Notes: generated by a model from the letters alone, not told the origin. A DNA stretch of 64,000 nucleotides from Mytilus edulis (GCF_963676685.1 NC_092350.1:68450502-68514501); one strand, 5' to 3'; shown: positions 42,775-54,711, numbered from the stretch's first letter. Translations and numbers: made by a program.

Positions 42775-42810
42775 GTTGGTTTACACGTTTCAAATGTTTA
42801 AACCTTTTTT
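42775..42810 (+). repeat. 28-bp direct repeat flanking the large element
   Basis: GTTGGTTTACACGTTTCAAA followed by TGTTTAAA occurs here and again at about 44955-44982, on either side of the 42833-44676 element. Confidence 0.85.
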
Positions 42811-42832
42811 ACTTTTTTAGCTCACCTGGCCT

Positions 42833-44676
42833 AAAAGGCCATGTGAGCTTTTCTCATCACTTGGCGTCCGTCGTCGTCGTCGTCGACGTCGTCGTCGTCG
42901 TTAACAATTTTTCAAACATCTTCTCCTCTGAAACTACTGAATGGATGATTGTTCCTTAGATTATCCTGCACAAAGTGTGTGCTTCGATTTTTGATCCGTC
43001 AAAAAACATGGCCGCCGTTACTTAAAATAGAACATAGGGGTCAAATGCAGTTTTTGGCTTATATCTCAAAAACGATAGCATTTAGAGTAAATCTGACAGG
43101 GGGTAAAAATGTTCATTAGGTCAAGATCTATCAGCCCTGAAATTTTAAGATGAATCAAACAAACCATTGTTGGGTTGCTGCCACTTAATTGGTAATTTTA
43201 AGGAAATTTTGCAGTTTTTGGTCATTATCTTGAATATTATTATAGATAAAGATAAACTGTAAACAGCAAAAATGATCAGCAAAGTAAGATATACAAATAA
43301 GTTAATATGACCAAAATTGTCAAATGACCCCTTAAGGGGTTATTGTCCTTTAATGACAATTTTTCACAATTTGTTCATCACATTTGCTAACTTTAAAAAA
43401 TCTTCTCCTCTGAAACTACTGAATGGATTTGGATGAAACTTAGCATGATTGTTCCTTAGATTATCCTGCACAAAGTGTGTGCTTCGATTTTTGATCCTTC
43501 AAAAAACATGGCCGCCATTACTTAAAATAGAACATAGGGGTCAAATGCAGTTTTTGGCTTATATCTCAAAAACGAAAGCATTTAGAGCAAATCTGACAGG
43601 GGTAAAAATGTTCATTAGGTCAAGATCTATCAGCCCTGAAATTTTCAGATGAATCAAACAAACCATTGTTGGGTTGCTGCCACTTAATTGGTAATTTTAA
43701 GGAAATTTTGCAGTTTTTGGTCATTATCTTGAATATTATTATAGATAAAGATAAACTGTAAACAGCAAAAATGATCAGCAAAGTAAGATCTACAAATAAG
43801 TTTTATATGACCAAAATTGTCAATTGACCCCTTAAGGGGTTATTGTCCTTTAATGACAATTTTTCACAATTTGTTCATCATATTTGCTTACTTTAAAAAA
43901 TCTTCTCCTCTAAAACTACTAAACCAAATTCAACCAATTTGAAACTTCAACTGAATGATCAGTAGGGTGTATAAAATAAAGTTTGTGCTTTATTGATTAT
44001 TTCGTCAAAAAACATGGCCGTCATGGCTAAAAATAGAACACAGGGTAAAATGCAGTTTTTGGCTTATATCTCAAAAACTCCAGCATTTAGAGCAAATAAG
44101 ACAAGAAGTTGAAGTATTTATTAGGTCAAGGTCTACCTGTCCTGAAATTTTCAGCCGAATTGGGTAACTGGTTTTTCAGGTATAATGCCCCTGAATTGAT
44201 GATTTTAAAGAAATTTTGCAGTTTTTGGTTATTATCTTGAATATTATTATAGATACAGATAAACTGTTAATAGCAAAAATGTTAAGCAAAGTAAGATCTA
44301 CAAATAAGTCAATTTGACCAAAATTGTCAATTGACCCCTTAAGGAGTTATTGCCCTTTAAAGACTTTTTTCACAATTTGTTCATCATGTTGACTTACTTC
44401 TCCTTTGAAACTGCTGTATCAATTTCAGCCAAACTTAGGCTAAATGAGTTTCAGAGTATCTAGTATAAATTTTATATTTCATTTCCTTGTATGTCAGAAA
44501 CATAGCTCCTATGGCTAAAATAGAACATAGGAGAAAATGATTTTTTTTTTGCTTTTGAAGAAAATAGGACGATTCAAAGAACATTTAAATAAATTGAAAA
44601 GCCAAAATAATCATTGATGAGAGATTTAACCAAAAAAATTCAGGTGAGCGATTCAGGCTCTTGAGAGCCTCTTGTT
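42833..44676 (+). mobile_element. 1.84-kb element: hairpin head, GTC tract, ~500-bp tandem units
   Basis: The head forms a hairpin (GCTCACCTGGCC ... GGCCATGTGAGC, 42840-42867 with a short loop). A (GTC)n tract follows (about 42868-42900). Then come three to four units of about 480-500 bp (from about 42910, 43390, 43895 and 44390), the first two more than 95% alike. Each unit has CTTCTCCTCTGAAACTACTG, AACATGGCCGCC and CCCCTTAAGGGGTTATTG. It ends CAGGTGAGCGATTCAGGCTC with a small palindrome (GGCTCTTGAGAGCC). GCTCACCTG and CAGGTGAGC make inverted ends. I recall it as an abundant bivalve repeat. No transposase; the frame 43449-43652 is part of the repeat. Confidence 0.8.
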
Positions 44677-45200
44677 TGATTCGAGTGTCACTGGTGAGTC
44701 TTCTGTACAAGAAACGCTCCTCTGACGCAAATACAAAATTTCATTCCTGGTATCTATAATGAGATTATTTTCCAAATATACACAGTATGAGTCTTTTAAT
44801 TGTTGAAAGTAGTATTGCTCCATATCTTTGACTGTTATCTTTTGAATATGTTGTAGCAACGGCAAACGTACTACATTTTCGTCCTTTTATATAATTTTAT
44901 TTTGGGAGAGAAAAAAGCAATATGGTTTGATGTGTTTGTGGTATAAATCATATCGTTGGTTTACACGTTTCAAATGTTTAAAGATTTACTATAAAATATT
45001 CTACACTGTACGATATTTTTTTTTAATTGTTGAAAGAAGTAGTTCTTCATATCCTTATAGAAAAGAAGATGTGGTCATATCCTTGACTGTTGTCTTTTGA
45101 ACATTGTTGTAGCATCGGCAATCGTATTACATTATCATTTTATTTTTGGAGAGAGAAAGAGACAGAGAGAGAAAAAAGTATTATGGTTTGATGTGTTAAT
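44677..45200 (+). repeat. Locally duplicated non-coding block
   Basis: CATATCTTTGACTGTTATCT and TTGTAGCAACGGCAA (about 44820-44865) recur as CATATCCTTGACTGTTGTCT and TTGTAGCATCGGCAA (about 45075-45120). GAGAGAAAAAAG with ATGGTTTGATGTG is likewise duplicated (44907 and 45167). The start (TTGTTTGATTCGAGTGTCAC) is a repeat border I recall from mussels. Confidence 0.65.
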
Positions 45201-45494
45201 TTACCACGACTTTTAGACTGCACAAAAATCTAACAATAGTTTTCGTTCTTTATCTAGCGACGTGTTTGTTGCTTTCAACTTGCAAAGTTTTTGATTTGCA
45301 CTACTAGTATATTTATTTATATTTCTATACAAGAGATCGTTTGATTAAGTGCGGTTTGTTCAGTGCAAGAACCAGATTTTCACCTAGATATTCTCCTTGA
45401 AATAAATTAGACCATGGGAAAACGGTCACTTAATAGATCGATTTTCATTATTATGATGACGTAAATGCATAAACAAACATTCATGTAGATTGTC

Positions 45495-45720
45495 CTGAAT
45501 AACATTGTAGAGGGCTAGTATCAACCTGATTTTAGACCTAGTTTTAAGGTCTGAATAACATTGAAGAGGGCTGGGTCCAACCTAGTTTTAAACCTTATTT
45601 TAAGGTTTGAATAACATTGAAGAGGGCTAGGACCAACCTAATTTTATACCTTATTATAAGGCCTGAATAACGTCGAAGAGAGCTCGTATCAGTCTGATTT
45701 TAGACCTAATATCAGGGACT
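45495..45720 (+). repeat. 56-bp tandem repeat, four copies
   Basis: Units begin at GAATAAC, positions 45497, 45553, 45609 and 45665, exactly 56 bp apart, each with AGGGCT and CCTAGTTTTAA-like blocks. Confidence 0.9.
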
Positions 45721-46111
45721 TGCTTCGTGTTTATTTGTTATTTTCATTTAGGTTTACGAAAAATGAAACAACTTATTTGAAATGCCAAATTGTGGTTTGT
45801 CTAAATGTGCACTAATCAATGGTTATTGAGCAAATGGTATCGTGTTATTTGCATGTTAGTGTACGGACACTGTAATTAATAATCTTGAATGTCAAATTGT
45901 GATTTGTCTCGGTATTGCCTCAACCATTGCGGAACAATTGTATCATACTTTTTCATGTTGGTGTACGAACAATCAAATTAATCAATTATCTAAAATGCCA
46001 AATTGTGATTAATCTAAATATGTCCTAATCAATTAACATTGGACCAATGGTATAATGCTTTTTTTCTATTTCGGGGAACGAATTGTGAAATTACCAACAA
46101 TCCCTTAGAAA

Positions 46112-46510
46112 CTGAAATTTCCAATAGAAACTGGAAGATGGCAAAACATAGAAAGAGAAAACAGAAAATGTTTATTATGTAATTCAGATGCCATAGGTGA
46201 TGAATACCATTACATTTTTAATTGTTCAGCTTTTGATAATTGTAGAAAACAATGTATTGCATTTTACTATAGAAATAGACCAAACTCATTGAAGTTTTAT
46301 GAATTAATGAATTCTAAAAAATGTACAGAACTGAATAAACTATGTAAACTTATTAAGGAGATAAATAACAAATTGAACTTTTCTGGGTGAACAATTGTGA
46401 ACGCCTCTATCTACTTTAGTACATTATTTATTTATGTAATTGTATTGAAATATGTATAAGTATCTCTATACCTTTGTAATTTGGTTTGTGAGAATAAAGA
46501 TATATATATT
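46112..46510 (+). mobile_element. 5'-truncated non-LTR retrotransposon (LINE) 3' end
   Basis: An open stretch from about 46112 to the TGA at 46388-46390 encodes a LINE-type C-terminus: FPIETGRWQNIERENRKC, then LLCNSDAIGDEYHYIFNC, giving the CxxC...HxxxxC zinc-knuckle pattern with the IGDEYH motif seen after the reverse transcriptase domain. An AATAAA (46494) and a GATATATAT tail end the copy. An upstream in-frame TAG and the lack of a reverse transcriptase domain show it is truncated and inactive. Confidence 0.85.
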
Positions 46511-46526
46511 ACTGTTGACCTGTTAA

Positions 46527-46909
46527 CAATCTAATTAAAAACCGATCTCTCATCGCTCCTGTTTTTGATATGTCGCGTGGGAGATCTAACGAAACCCGCT
46601 TTGAGGTCACATGTGAGTGACCTCGTAGGTGTGTCTTTTTCGACCAATGAAATTGAGTCTTCCACAATCTTGGAAGTTTAACGTAAGGCAAAGGGATGTA
46701 ACTCATTTTATTTACGACGAAATCGTCAGTCAAAATAATTCATAAACTTTTTTGATTGGCTTATTAATAGGTCATCAACTCATTTGCATATCTTTATAAA
46801 TTCATGACTTTTAGTTCACTCACATGTGACCTCAAAGCGGGCTTCGTTAGATCTCCCACGCGACATATCAGAAACAGGAGCGATGAGAGATCGGTTTTTA
46901 ATTAGATTG
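46527..46909. mobile_element. 383-bp MITE with ~103-bp TIRs and perfect 9-bp TSD
   Basis: Ends CAATCTAATTAAAAACC on both strands. The inverted arms run about 103 bp with only two or so mismatches. ACCTGTTAA flanks exactly (46518-46526 and 46910-46918). Long arms and a 9-bp duplication are the hallmark of Mutator-like (MULE) elements. Non-coding; the minus frame 46509-46733 is incidental. Confidence 0.92.
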
Positions 46910-46918
46910 ACCTGTTAA

Positions 46919-48070
46919 TTTCTGTCAACTAATTGTTGACTGTTACAATCAAAACTTAAAGCTTTCAATTAGTACGTATCTTTGGCTCGCTTCCTATGAT
47001 GTAATTTAATTTTTACAACTAAGCTGCGCCAGTAATTACACAATAGTATTTAAACCTAACCTAATTCTTAACAACACATACCGGGTACCTCAATCCAAAC
47101 TACGCGAAGGGAACTGAATCTATGCAGAGTAGTAGTTACACGAAAGACACAAACGGTTTGTAAGTAAAATCTGGACCCGAATCCCTCGTAGGATTGTGCA
47201 CCATGGGAATTGCATATTGTTTATATTGTTGTGCCATTGCTTCTCACGTTTCCGATCGGGATACCGTGTGTTTATTAGTGTTATGTCATTTGATCATTAT
47301 GCATGCGACATCTTAATATATTCATGTTCAAACAAGAAATATAGTTTAAAACAAAATTCGTATTGAAAATTAGATACTCATACATGTATGACGAAACACT
47401 TTTACACCGTTGTAAATTCATTTCAGATAGCACGATATACACATAAACCAAACATACATTCAGTCAATAGTAAAGCACTCCAATTTTGAAAAGACATTTA
47501 CAAATAATGAAGTTTAAAAGTCATAATGGCCATTAATGTCAAAATAAAAGTAAGAATAAAAGATAAACATTTTAAATGGCTTGAAATTCCTATTACAAAC
47601 ATTTTTATTGATGTTGTTATAATAATTCAATTAAGCTTCTACGAAAAAAGCTGATAGAATTTCTCTCCAGGGGATAAAGTTGAAAATTGACATAAAAGTA
47701 AAAATGAGTGATCGAAAAATTTAAAGTGCATTCCCATTATTTTCCAAAACCCAACTACCCGTAATGCTATCAATCATTCTCTCCTTTTAATCTTTGTTCA
47801 GTCGTGATCATACATTATTGAAAGAATAAATGTTATGATCATCACAACATGCTTTATATTCGACATCCATGTCATAAATTTATAATTTTCTATTTTCTAA
47901 TTTGAATAAAATCCAGATCACGAACGTAAACAGCGATCCGGTGGTCTCGTTTTCGGTCGACTAAAGTTCGAAAGGTTAAGGAATCGATCCCTCGCTAAGT
48001 TAAGAACTTCAGAAGTTTAGCTTCTACCTAGGAAATTAGCTTATTGATGTCATTGGCGAATGATTTAAAT
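46919..48070. other. Non-coding spacer
   Basis: No gene or bounded repeat recognised. Confidence 0.4.
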
Positions 48071-48071
48071 T

Positions 48072-48315
48072 GCTAAAAGGCTTAGCAGAAATTAAGATGG
48101 GAGCCGCTTGTTTCACAGATGCAGGAAATGTTAGCCCTTCCAGAGCATCTGAAATCGTCACCGGTTTCTGGTGGGTTTCGTGTAGCTCGTGCAATCTTTT
48201 GTTTTCTATGTTGTGTACTATGTTTCGTTTGTCTTTTTTTCCTTTTATAGCCACATGTGGCTTTATCCGTGTATTTTCGAATGTCCCTTTAGTATCCTTC
48301 GTCTCTCTTTAGGCT
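48072..48315 (+). repeat. Family H interspersed repeat, copy 2
   Basis: GCAGGAAATGTTAGCCCTTC, CAGAGCATCTGAAATCGTCA and GAATGTCCCTTTAGTATCC parallel 60715-60830 and, more weakly, 18315-18540. Three overlapping frames across it are repeat-derived. Confidence 0.75.
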
Positions 48316-48531
48316 TATTAGACTACAGGTCAGATATATTGCCCGTGAATCGTCTTTGTGCATTAAAAAAATCGTATACCCCGTTTAATTATCAATAAAC
48401 AATTCGCTCAGTAGTGGTATACGCTTTATTTATATGCACATCAGTGGCGGATCCGGAAATTTTCATAAGTGGGGGCCCACTGACTGACCTAAGAGGGGCC
48501 CCGCTCCAGTCACGGTTCAGTGATTCCCTAT

Positions 48532-50614
48532 AACGTTACGCACGCTATTCCTACAACCCCTAGGATTTGTAACACAATCTTCGAAATTTCCTCCGCAAAA
48601 CAAAATAAAAATGTTAGCAAACACGAACCACTATAAAACAAATTCAATATATGTTTTGAATTATGTTTTTATAGCTCTGGATCATATAATAAGTAATATC
48701 TAGTATATTTGAGGATTAAAATAACAAAGCTATGTGAAAAAAACGGATGTCCAACGTTACATTTATGAAAAACTGTTTTGACTCTTATGTATAGTGATCA
48801 TACTTCTTATTCTCTGATCTTCCGGAAACTTGGCAGGAACAACGGTATGTGTCGGTTGTTTGTGGCGTTAAAGCCGTTATTTTGCCAAATTTCATTTGAC
48901 TCGGTGGCCGCATATTAAGCTTGAATAAGAAAAATGTCCAACGACGTTTTTCGGTAACTTAACGACTGAAAGTGAATTTTATAAATAGATATAGCGGAAA
49001 ACGAATAAAAAGAGTAAGACAATAACAACATCTACCAAAAGTACAAATGTTTACCTCATTGTTCGTGAGTTCAAATATTGCAGATTTTATAAAATTCTCT
49101 ACACAGTCGTTTTTCAAGCGGTAGCCATTTTGTCCAAGTTGATATTTTATTTTTCAAAGCAGTTAACGCGTATTTTTTAACTGATATTTCAATAAGTTAT
49201 TTATAATTGATCAAAACAAAAGTTAGATACACGAAGAGTACAAAATGTCCAAATTCTTTACTTATTAACTACATATTTGGGTCTTTAAGGAATAAATTTT
49301 TTCAACACATTACAAAACGGTAGCCATTTTGTCCAAACGTCGAAAAACGTCGAAAAATCCGAAAAACGCTAATTTCCGACGTTTACATGTCCTAAAGTTT
49401 CTATTAAATGTTCATGATAATTAAAACAAATCGTTTGGTGAAATTTGGAAAAAGATGTTGATGGCTGCCGAAAAAAAAGAATAGTGCATGTTGCTACATG
49501 TATAGATTCCGACCGGGACATAGATTCGACACAGGTTAAATTTTGCAATTTTTATTGATCGTTTATAGCTTTTATCGATTTATTTAAAAGAATCGTGAAA
49601 ATGGAAATTAAATCGCATTATATGAACTTTGTTCAACTTTTGCAAAGACAAATTGGAAACACCAAGACAATCCTCTAAATGTAAAATGCGAATTTTAATT
49701 TATGTTGCGGAAGGACTTCGAAATAGATCTTTTAAAGTAGTCTCTTCAGTAAGGTGCATTCACCAATTATATTAAAAGACTTAATACAAGTCCACGGAAT
49801 GTTTTACCTTGCAATTTGTCCTGCTTTTCATGTTATAACTGAAAGTTATTCTTGTACTACATGTACTAGCGAAGCCGGAACTTTTCGTCAATATTTATTT
49901 AACTTGTGCATGAAATTGAGGTAATTGAAAGACAAATCCAAAACAGCGACAAAAACCGTTTCATTGAATTAATAAAACCCGGGATTATATTAGCCGTTTT
50001 TACGGACAATTCAAGAGTAGATTACTTTATTTTAAAATGTATATCAGAAGTTAAACAATTTAAGCAAGCAACTTTAGAAGACTTGGAAAATAATTCTCAA
50101 GCCAAGATTCAAGAAATTGAAGGGGTGTATTTCGACAAATTATGTGCCAAGAAAAATACAATTCTATTCAAATTAATCAAGGTTAAAAATGTTTCGATTT
50201 ACTTGCAGAGTGTCAGATATATTTGTATTGGGGTTGAATTAAGATATAGAAATTTTACAATAACAGATGATATCCACCATGGAAAGTTAAACATCCTATG
50301 ATAAAAGTTTTGCACATTATTTATGGAAACCGTATACATGTATTTCCGTCCAATTTTTCCTTCCTACATTACTTGCGACAGTAAGCACTGCATTTTTAGG
50401 TGAAACAACTTAAAAGGTAAACATTATTAAATCGATTTCCACAACTTGAAGTAATTTATGATAAAATGATATCACAAAAAGAACAGAACCAGAATCAACC
50501 AACAACATATAAAAAAAACGAATAAAACTTGCAAAAATTAATCAAAGTCAAAAACCCTCTTTCACGCCGCATTTTAGTGTAACGTCGTGTTGTAGGAACA
50601 TCGTGCACAACGTT
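48532..50614. mobile_element. 2.08-kb TIR element nested in the MITE
   Basis: Inverted ends of about 24 bp: AACGTTACGCACGCTATTCC at left and AACGTTGTGCACGATGTTCC at right (complement), about 80% identical. Probable 5-bp duplication CCTAT/TCTAT with one mismatch. The interior repeats a CGGTAGCCATTTTGTCCAA motif (about 49120 and 49319) and holds one 131-codon frame. The superfamily is not assigned. Confidence 0.8.
49906..50301 (+). CDS. 131-codon open frame inside the nested element, unrecognised
   Basis: Open from just after a stop (49900-49902) to TGA at 50299-50301, with no internal ATG, so it is probably the 3' remnant of an element-encoded ORF. Its composition is protein-like: IKPGIILAVFTDNSRVDYFI, LEDLENNSQAKIQEIEGVYF, then FKLIKVKNVSIYL. 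No known domain was recognised. It lies 310 bp before the element's right end, as expected for a transposon ORF C-terminus. Confidence 0.4.
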   Translation: MHEIEVIERQIQNSDKNRFIELIKPGIILAVFTDNSRVDYFILKCISEVKQFKQATLEDLENNSQAKIQEIEGVYFDKLCAKKNTILFKLIKVKNVSIYLQSVRYICIGVELRYRNFTITDDIHHGKLNIL

Positions 50615-50682
50615 TCTATAAGCAACCAATTTTTCCCAAAAGGGGGGGGGCTGGCCTCCCCCCTAAATCCGCCTCTGCACAT

Positions 50683-51345
50683 GCATAGGCAATTAAAGAC
50701 ATAAGACAGAAACTTACTCAAATTGTGACTAACAAACAATAACACAGACAGCGTTTTGTTCGCGTTGTTCTAGTAATTGTTTGTTTTTGACTGCTTAGTT
50801 ACAATATTCATGTATCCAATAGTTACTAGATATTAACCTATATAAACAGATGATCTCAATAACATTAATGTTTCGAATTACAAGAAACAAACATCGACAA
50901 TAAGTTATTTTCTGCTTATTCAAGAAATTAACGGAAATCTATTATCGATTGTCTTTTTCATAACTGGGAAGCAACAAATGGATTTATTGGCATTTCTCTG
51001 GTGGTCATTCAAATGCTTAATACACACCAAAAAAAAAAAACCCACAAAAAAAACCACACAAATATATACAAAAATATTCTTATAATTAGAATCGATAAAA
51101 AAATGAAAGGATGCATGTTTCTGCTATCATCGGGTCTGCAAATATTATTACGATTACACTACAGTACAGGTTTAATAACTAAAAAGTTATAAAAAAATAT
51201 CCTTAATTTGTTCTTAAAATAAAAAATTCCCTTTGTTTTTTTTTCCTGAAAAAAATCATAATAACTTTAAACTGGATTATCATAATGGATCTGATACATG
51301 CCTGTGATTCGGTAATCATAAGAATTGATAATATGATATAGTTTG
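50683..51345. other. Non-coding spacer
   Basis: Contains A-rich runs (51027-51060); no gene. Confidence 0.4.
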
Positions 51346-52085
51346 TGATGCATAGCTTACCATTTATGGAGCGGTGATGTATAATGGCTTGCTCCTTCTG
51401 GAGCGGTAATGTATGGCTTACCACTTCTGGAGCAGTTATGCATGGCTTACCACTTCTTGAGCGATGATGCATGGCTAACCACTTCTGGAGCAGTTATATA
51501 TGGCTTACCACTTCTGAAGCAGTTTTGCATGGCTTACCACATCTTGAGCGATAATGCATGGCTTACCACTTCAGGAAGCAGTTATACATGGCTTAACACT
51601 TCTGGAGCAGTTATACATGGCTTACCACTTCTTGAGCGATACTGCATGGCTTACCACTTCTGGAGCAGTTATGCATGGCTTACCACTTCTGAAGCAGTTA
51701 TGCATAGCTTACCACTTCTGAAGCAGTTATGCATGGCTCACCACTTCTGGAGCAGTTATACATTGCTTACCACTTCTGTAGCAGTTATGCATGGCTTACC
51801 ACTTCTGAAGCAGTTATGAATGGATCACTACTTCTGGAGCAGTTATACATGGCTTACCACTTCTGAAGCAGTTATGCATGGCTTACCACTTAATTCTGGA
51901 ATGATAATGCATGGCTTACCACTTCTGGAGCGATGATGCATGGCTTACCACTTCTGAAGCAGTTATGCATGGCTTACCACTTCTGGAGCGATGTTGCATG
52001 GCTTACCGCTTCTGGAGCGATGATGCATGACTTACCACTTCTGGAGCGATGATGTATGGCTTACCAGGTCTGGAGCAATATTCAG
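51346..52085 (+). repeat. 29-bp minisatellite, about 25 copies
   Basis: Unit ATGCATGGCTTACCACTTCT plus GGAGCAGTT, with variants GATGATG/GTTATG and GGAGC/GAAGC. Because 29 is not a multiple of 3, the frame cycles every 87 bp. The 136-codon frame 51409-51819 is therefore an artefact. Confidence 0.93.
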
Positions 52086-52369
52086 CTAAACCAGTTTATC
52101 TCATCTCTACCAAAAGCGTACGATTGTGCCGTGAAGTATAGTATTACAGTGTCGGGCTCTTTTGTGACCTTAAGACGTTAGTTTAACGTGTAATTTAACA
52201 ATCCTTGACTTGTTTGTTCTCAATCTCTAAATTATTGGTAGAGGTCATCAACACTTATAGTTAGAATTAACTGAATTATGTCTAGAAAAATCTTATGCAA
52301 AGTATACAAAAATAAACAGCTATTATGTACATGTATTTTTGCATAGCAGTGTATAAAAAACTATCAGAG

Positions 52370-52466
52370 AGGATTCCAACTAAATGTTTTAAATACAAAT
52401 GCATTGATCGTCGAAAAAGAGGGGTCCTAATTCCCGCCCCCATTCTTGATTTTGGATCAGCCACTG
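52370..52466 (+). repeat. Family C MITE fragment
   Basis: CAAATGCATTGATCGTCGAA and the end GGATCAGCCACTG match the family C core and right end. Confidence 0.65.
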
Positions 52467-53990
52467 ACTATATACAAACCCATTCCTATAAAACACATGC
52501 TTAAGATTTATTTGCGTTCAGCACCTCTTTTTGGACAGCATTGAAACTGTGTGTGAGTTCGTACTGGGAGGATGGTCTCATCAGGAACTGGAAGTACGTC
52601 AACAGAATCTGTACGCACGACACCTTGTTTCTAAAATGACCACGAAATAGCCGTCATCAGGTTGGGGAAAAGGGGGGGGGGGGGTAAACAGAATCAACTC
52701 ATATTCTATTGTTTTTAACTTGTCATTAACAGAAATTTGCCCCCATTATTTTTGCGAAAGTAAACCCAAGTTAGCCGCCAGCCACCATTCCAGCCTACTG
52801 CTACACTACATGGGGATACATGTATCATTTGTTTCAACTTATTTTTCAAACATGGATGTTTCATCGTTTTTGTTCTTTTAATTGTGTATTCCATTCCCAT
52901 TTCAATTTATATGTCAATGCATTTAAAATTATCTCATTTAACACGCATCATTCAGAAAATGCATGAACTATTTGCCACTGGACGTTAAAACAACAATTTA
53001 ATCAATGTACCCAAAATTTTGTAAGCTTGGTAATTTTTGTGGTTACCTTTCGTAATGCTCTACTTCAATTATCTATCAAGGACGGGTATTACAGATGCAG
53101 AAAAATATGATACAATGACTTTGTACTTATCGTATATATATACAGATCTGTATACCTATCTGGTTTTATCAGGTCAACATTGTGTACGTAATATGTATAA
53201 ATATATCTATATACCAAATAAGGTCATTTGACCTTAATTTACGTTATATGATCACGTGATTATTGGATGTCAACAAAACGAAGGGTAAGCATATTGTGTG
53301 ATCCTTGGACTAAGCCAAATATCAACAATAACGAAATGAAACAACCTGAATATAAAGAGGTAAACATTTAACCTTATAATTTACTTTCCGGACTCGTTAA
53401 GTTCATTTGTTGTCACAGTAGCTAAACTTGGCGGACATTTTTTCTTCGGGTAGATTATTAAATGTATGTTTCAAACGTATTGATGAATACTGTTAACAAC
53501 AGTTCAACTAAAAACAGACGAATATTGAATGAAATAAACATTTGTTGATGTTATTCAGAGTAAGTGTGTGTTTTAATTCGAAATAGAAAAAAATAACATG
53601 ATAAAAAGTATAAGTATTTATTTATTTACCGGAATTTCATTTTTAATACAATAATAACAATTGGAATGTATCCGGTATTTGGTGAGATCAGAATGAAATG
53701 TACCCGGAAACTTATTTGAATTAATCCATGTCACTAAACTTTCATTGGACATTAAAGTAGGTAAAAACATTAAATGTACATATCACACTTCTTTCATCAT
53801 CAAAACGTGTATGTACATTAATCTATTGTACATTTATGTATTTGGATGAAAACTTTATGCATTTCTCAGTATCGTATGAGATATTTGCCACTGAACACTG
53901 TAGCAACCAACTATCAATCCACCATGAATGTCTATGAATATTTAAGCAATTAAGAAAAGGTGCTAGACGAGTGTTACGGAATGTTTAGTT
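52467..53990. other. Non-coding spacer with G run and family E fragments
   Basis: G run at 52671-52684; inverted family E motifs (TTTGCCACTGGACGTTAA at about 52971 and a degraded copy at about 53884). No gene. Confidence 0.45.
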
Positions 53991-53993
53991 TGT

Positions 53994-54480
53994 GTCGAGC
54001 CTGCAACTTTTGTTGCAGAAAGGTTGACATAGGGATAGTAATCCGGCGGCGGCGGCGGCGTTAGCTAACTTCTTAAAAGCTTTATATTTTTGAAGATGGA
54101 AGACCTGAATGCTTCATACTTTGTATATAGATGCCTCATGTTACGAAGTTTCCGTCAGTCATATGTCCAATGTCCTTGACCTCATTTTCATTGTCCACTT
54201 GAAAAAAAAGTTAAGATTTTTTGTTATGTTGAATTCTCTCTTATTATAAGTAATAGCTTTTTTTTTCTTGACCGTCCTCTTTCAATTCCAAAATGGGAGA
54301 CTTTGTTCAGTGCTTAAAAGCATAGATTTCAGATGGTCGTACCACTACACCAAAGTTATGGAAAATAAAATGCAATATCCAACTGTTTGAACTTTAAGAC
54401 CTCAGTAAAATTATATCTTGCTCCCTAATCCTGTTGCCACTAACAGGGTAATAGAAATATGGTAATTTTGTCTTTTTTAT
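53994..54480 (+). mobile_element. Hairpin-headed repeat with (GGC)n tract
   Basis: Begins with a hairpin (GTCGAGCCTGCAAC ... GTTGCAGAAAGGTTGAC). A (GGC)5 tract (54043-54060) follows, then AT-rich sequence to about GGGTAATAGAAATATGG. This hairpin, GC-triplet and AT-rich-body plan is the same as at 24073 and 42833, with unrelated sequence. No coding capacity. Confidence 0.6.
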
Positions 54481-54498
54481 TTAAATAATATTAATTAG

Positions 54499-54690
54499 AC
54501 AGTTGGTTTTCCTGTTCAAATGGTTTTAAACTAGTAATTTTTGGGGCCCTTTATAGCTTGTTGTTTGGTGTGAGCCAAGGCTCCGTGGTGAAGGCTGCGC
54601 GTTTGCCTATAATTGTTTACTTTTACAAATTTTGACTTGGATGGAGATTTGTCTCATTGGCACTCATATCAAATCTTTTTATATCTATGT
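54499..54690 (-). repeat. Family F repeat, minus copy
   Basis: TTTTCCTGTTCAAATGG, CTTTATAGCTTGTTGTTTGG and GACTTGGATGGAGATTTGTC are the complement of 62020-62190. Confidence 0.8.
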
Positions 54691-54711
54691 ACGTCGAAAA
54701 TTCGAATGTGT

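Larger units (their letters stand above)
48442..50677 (+). mobile_element. Family J MITE split by a nested 2.08-kb element
   Basis: The left part (48442-48531) starts CAGTGGCGGATCCGG. The right part (50615-50677) ends AAATCCGCCTCTG. CACAT stands outside both (48437-48441 and 50678-50682), so they are the two ends of one MITE insertion. The continuous copy at 61672-61806 shows the normal join (CCCTATATAAGCAACC). Confidence 0.88.

Noticed and set aside
43449-43652. 67-codon gene
   Set aside because: Part of a tandem unit of the 42833-44676 element; neighbouring units break the frame.
51409-51819. 136-codon repeat protein
   Set aside because: The 29-bp unit shifts frame every copy; the frame is open by chance and stops when a variant unit appears.
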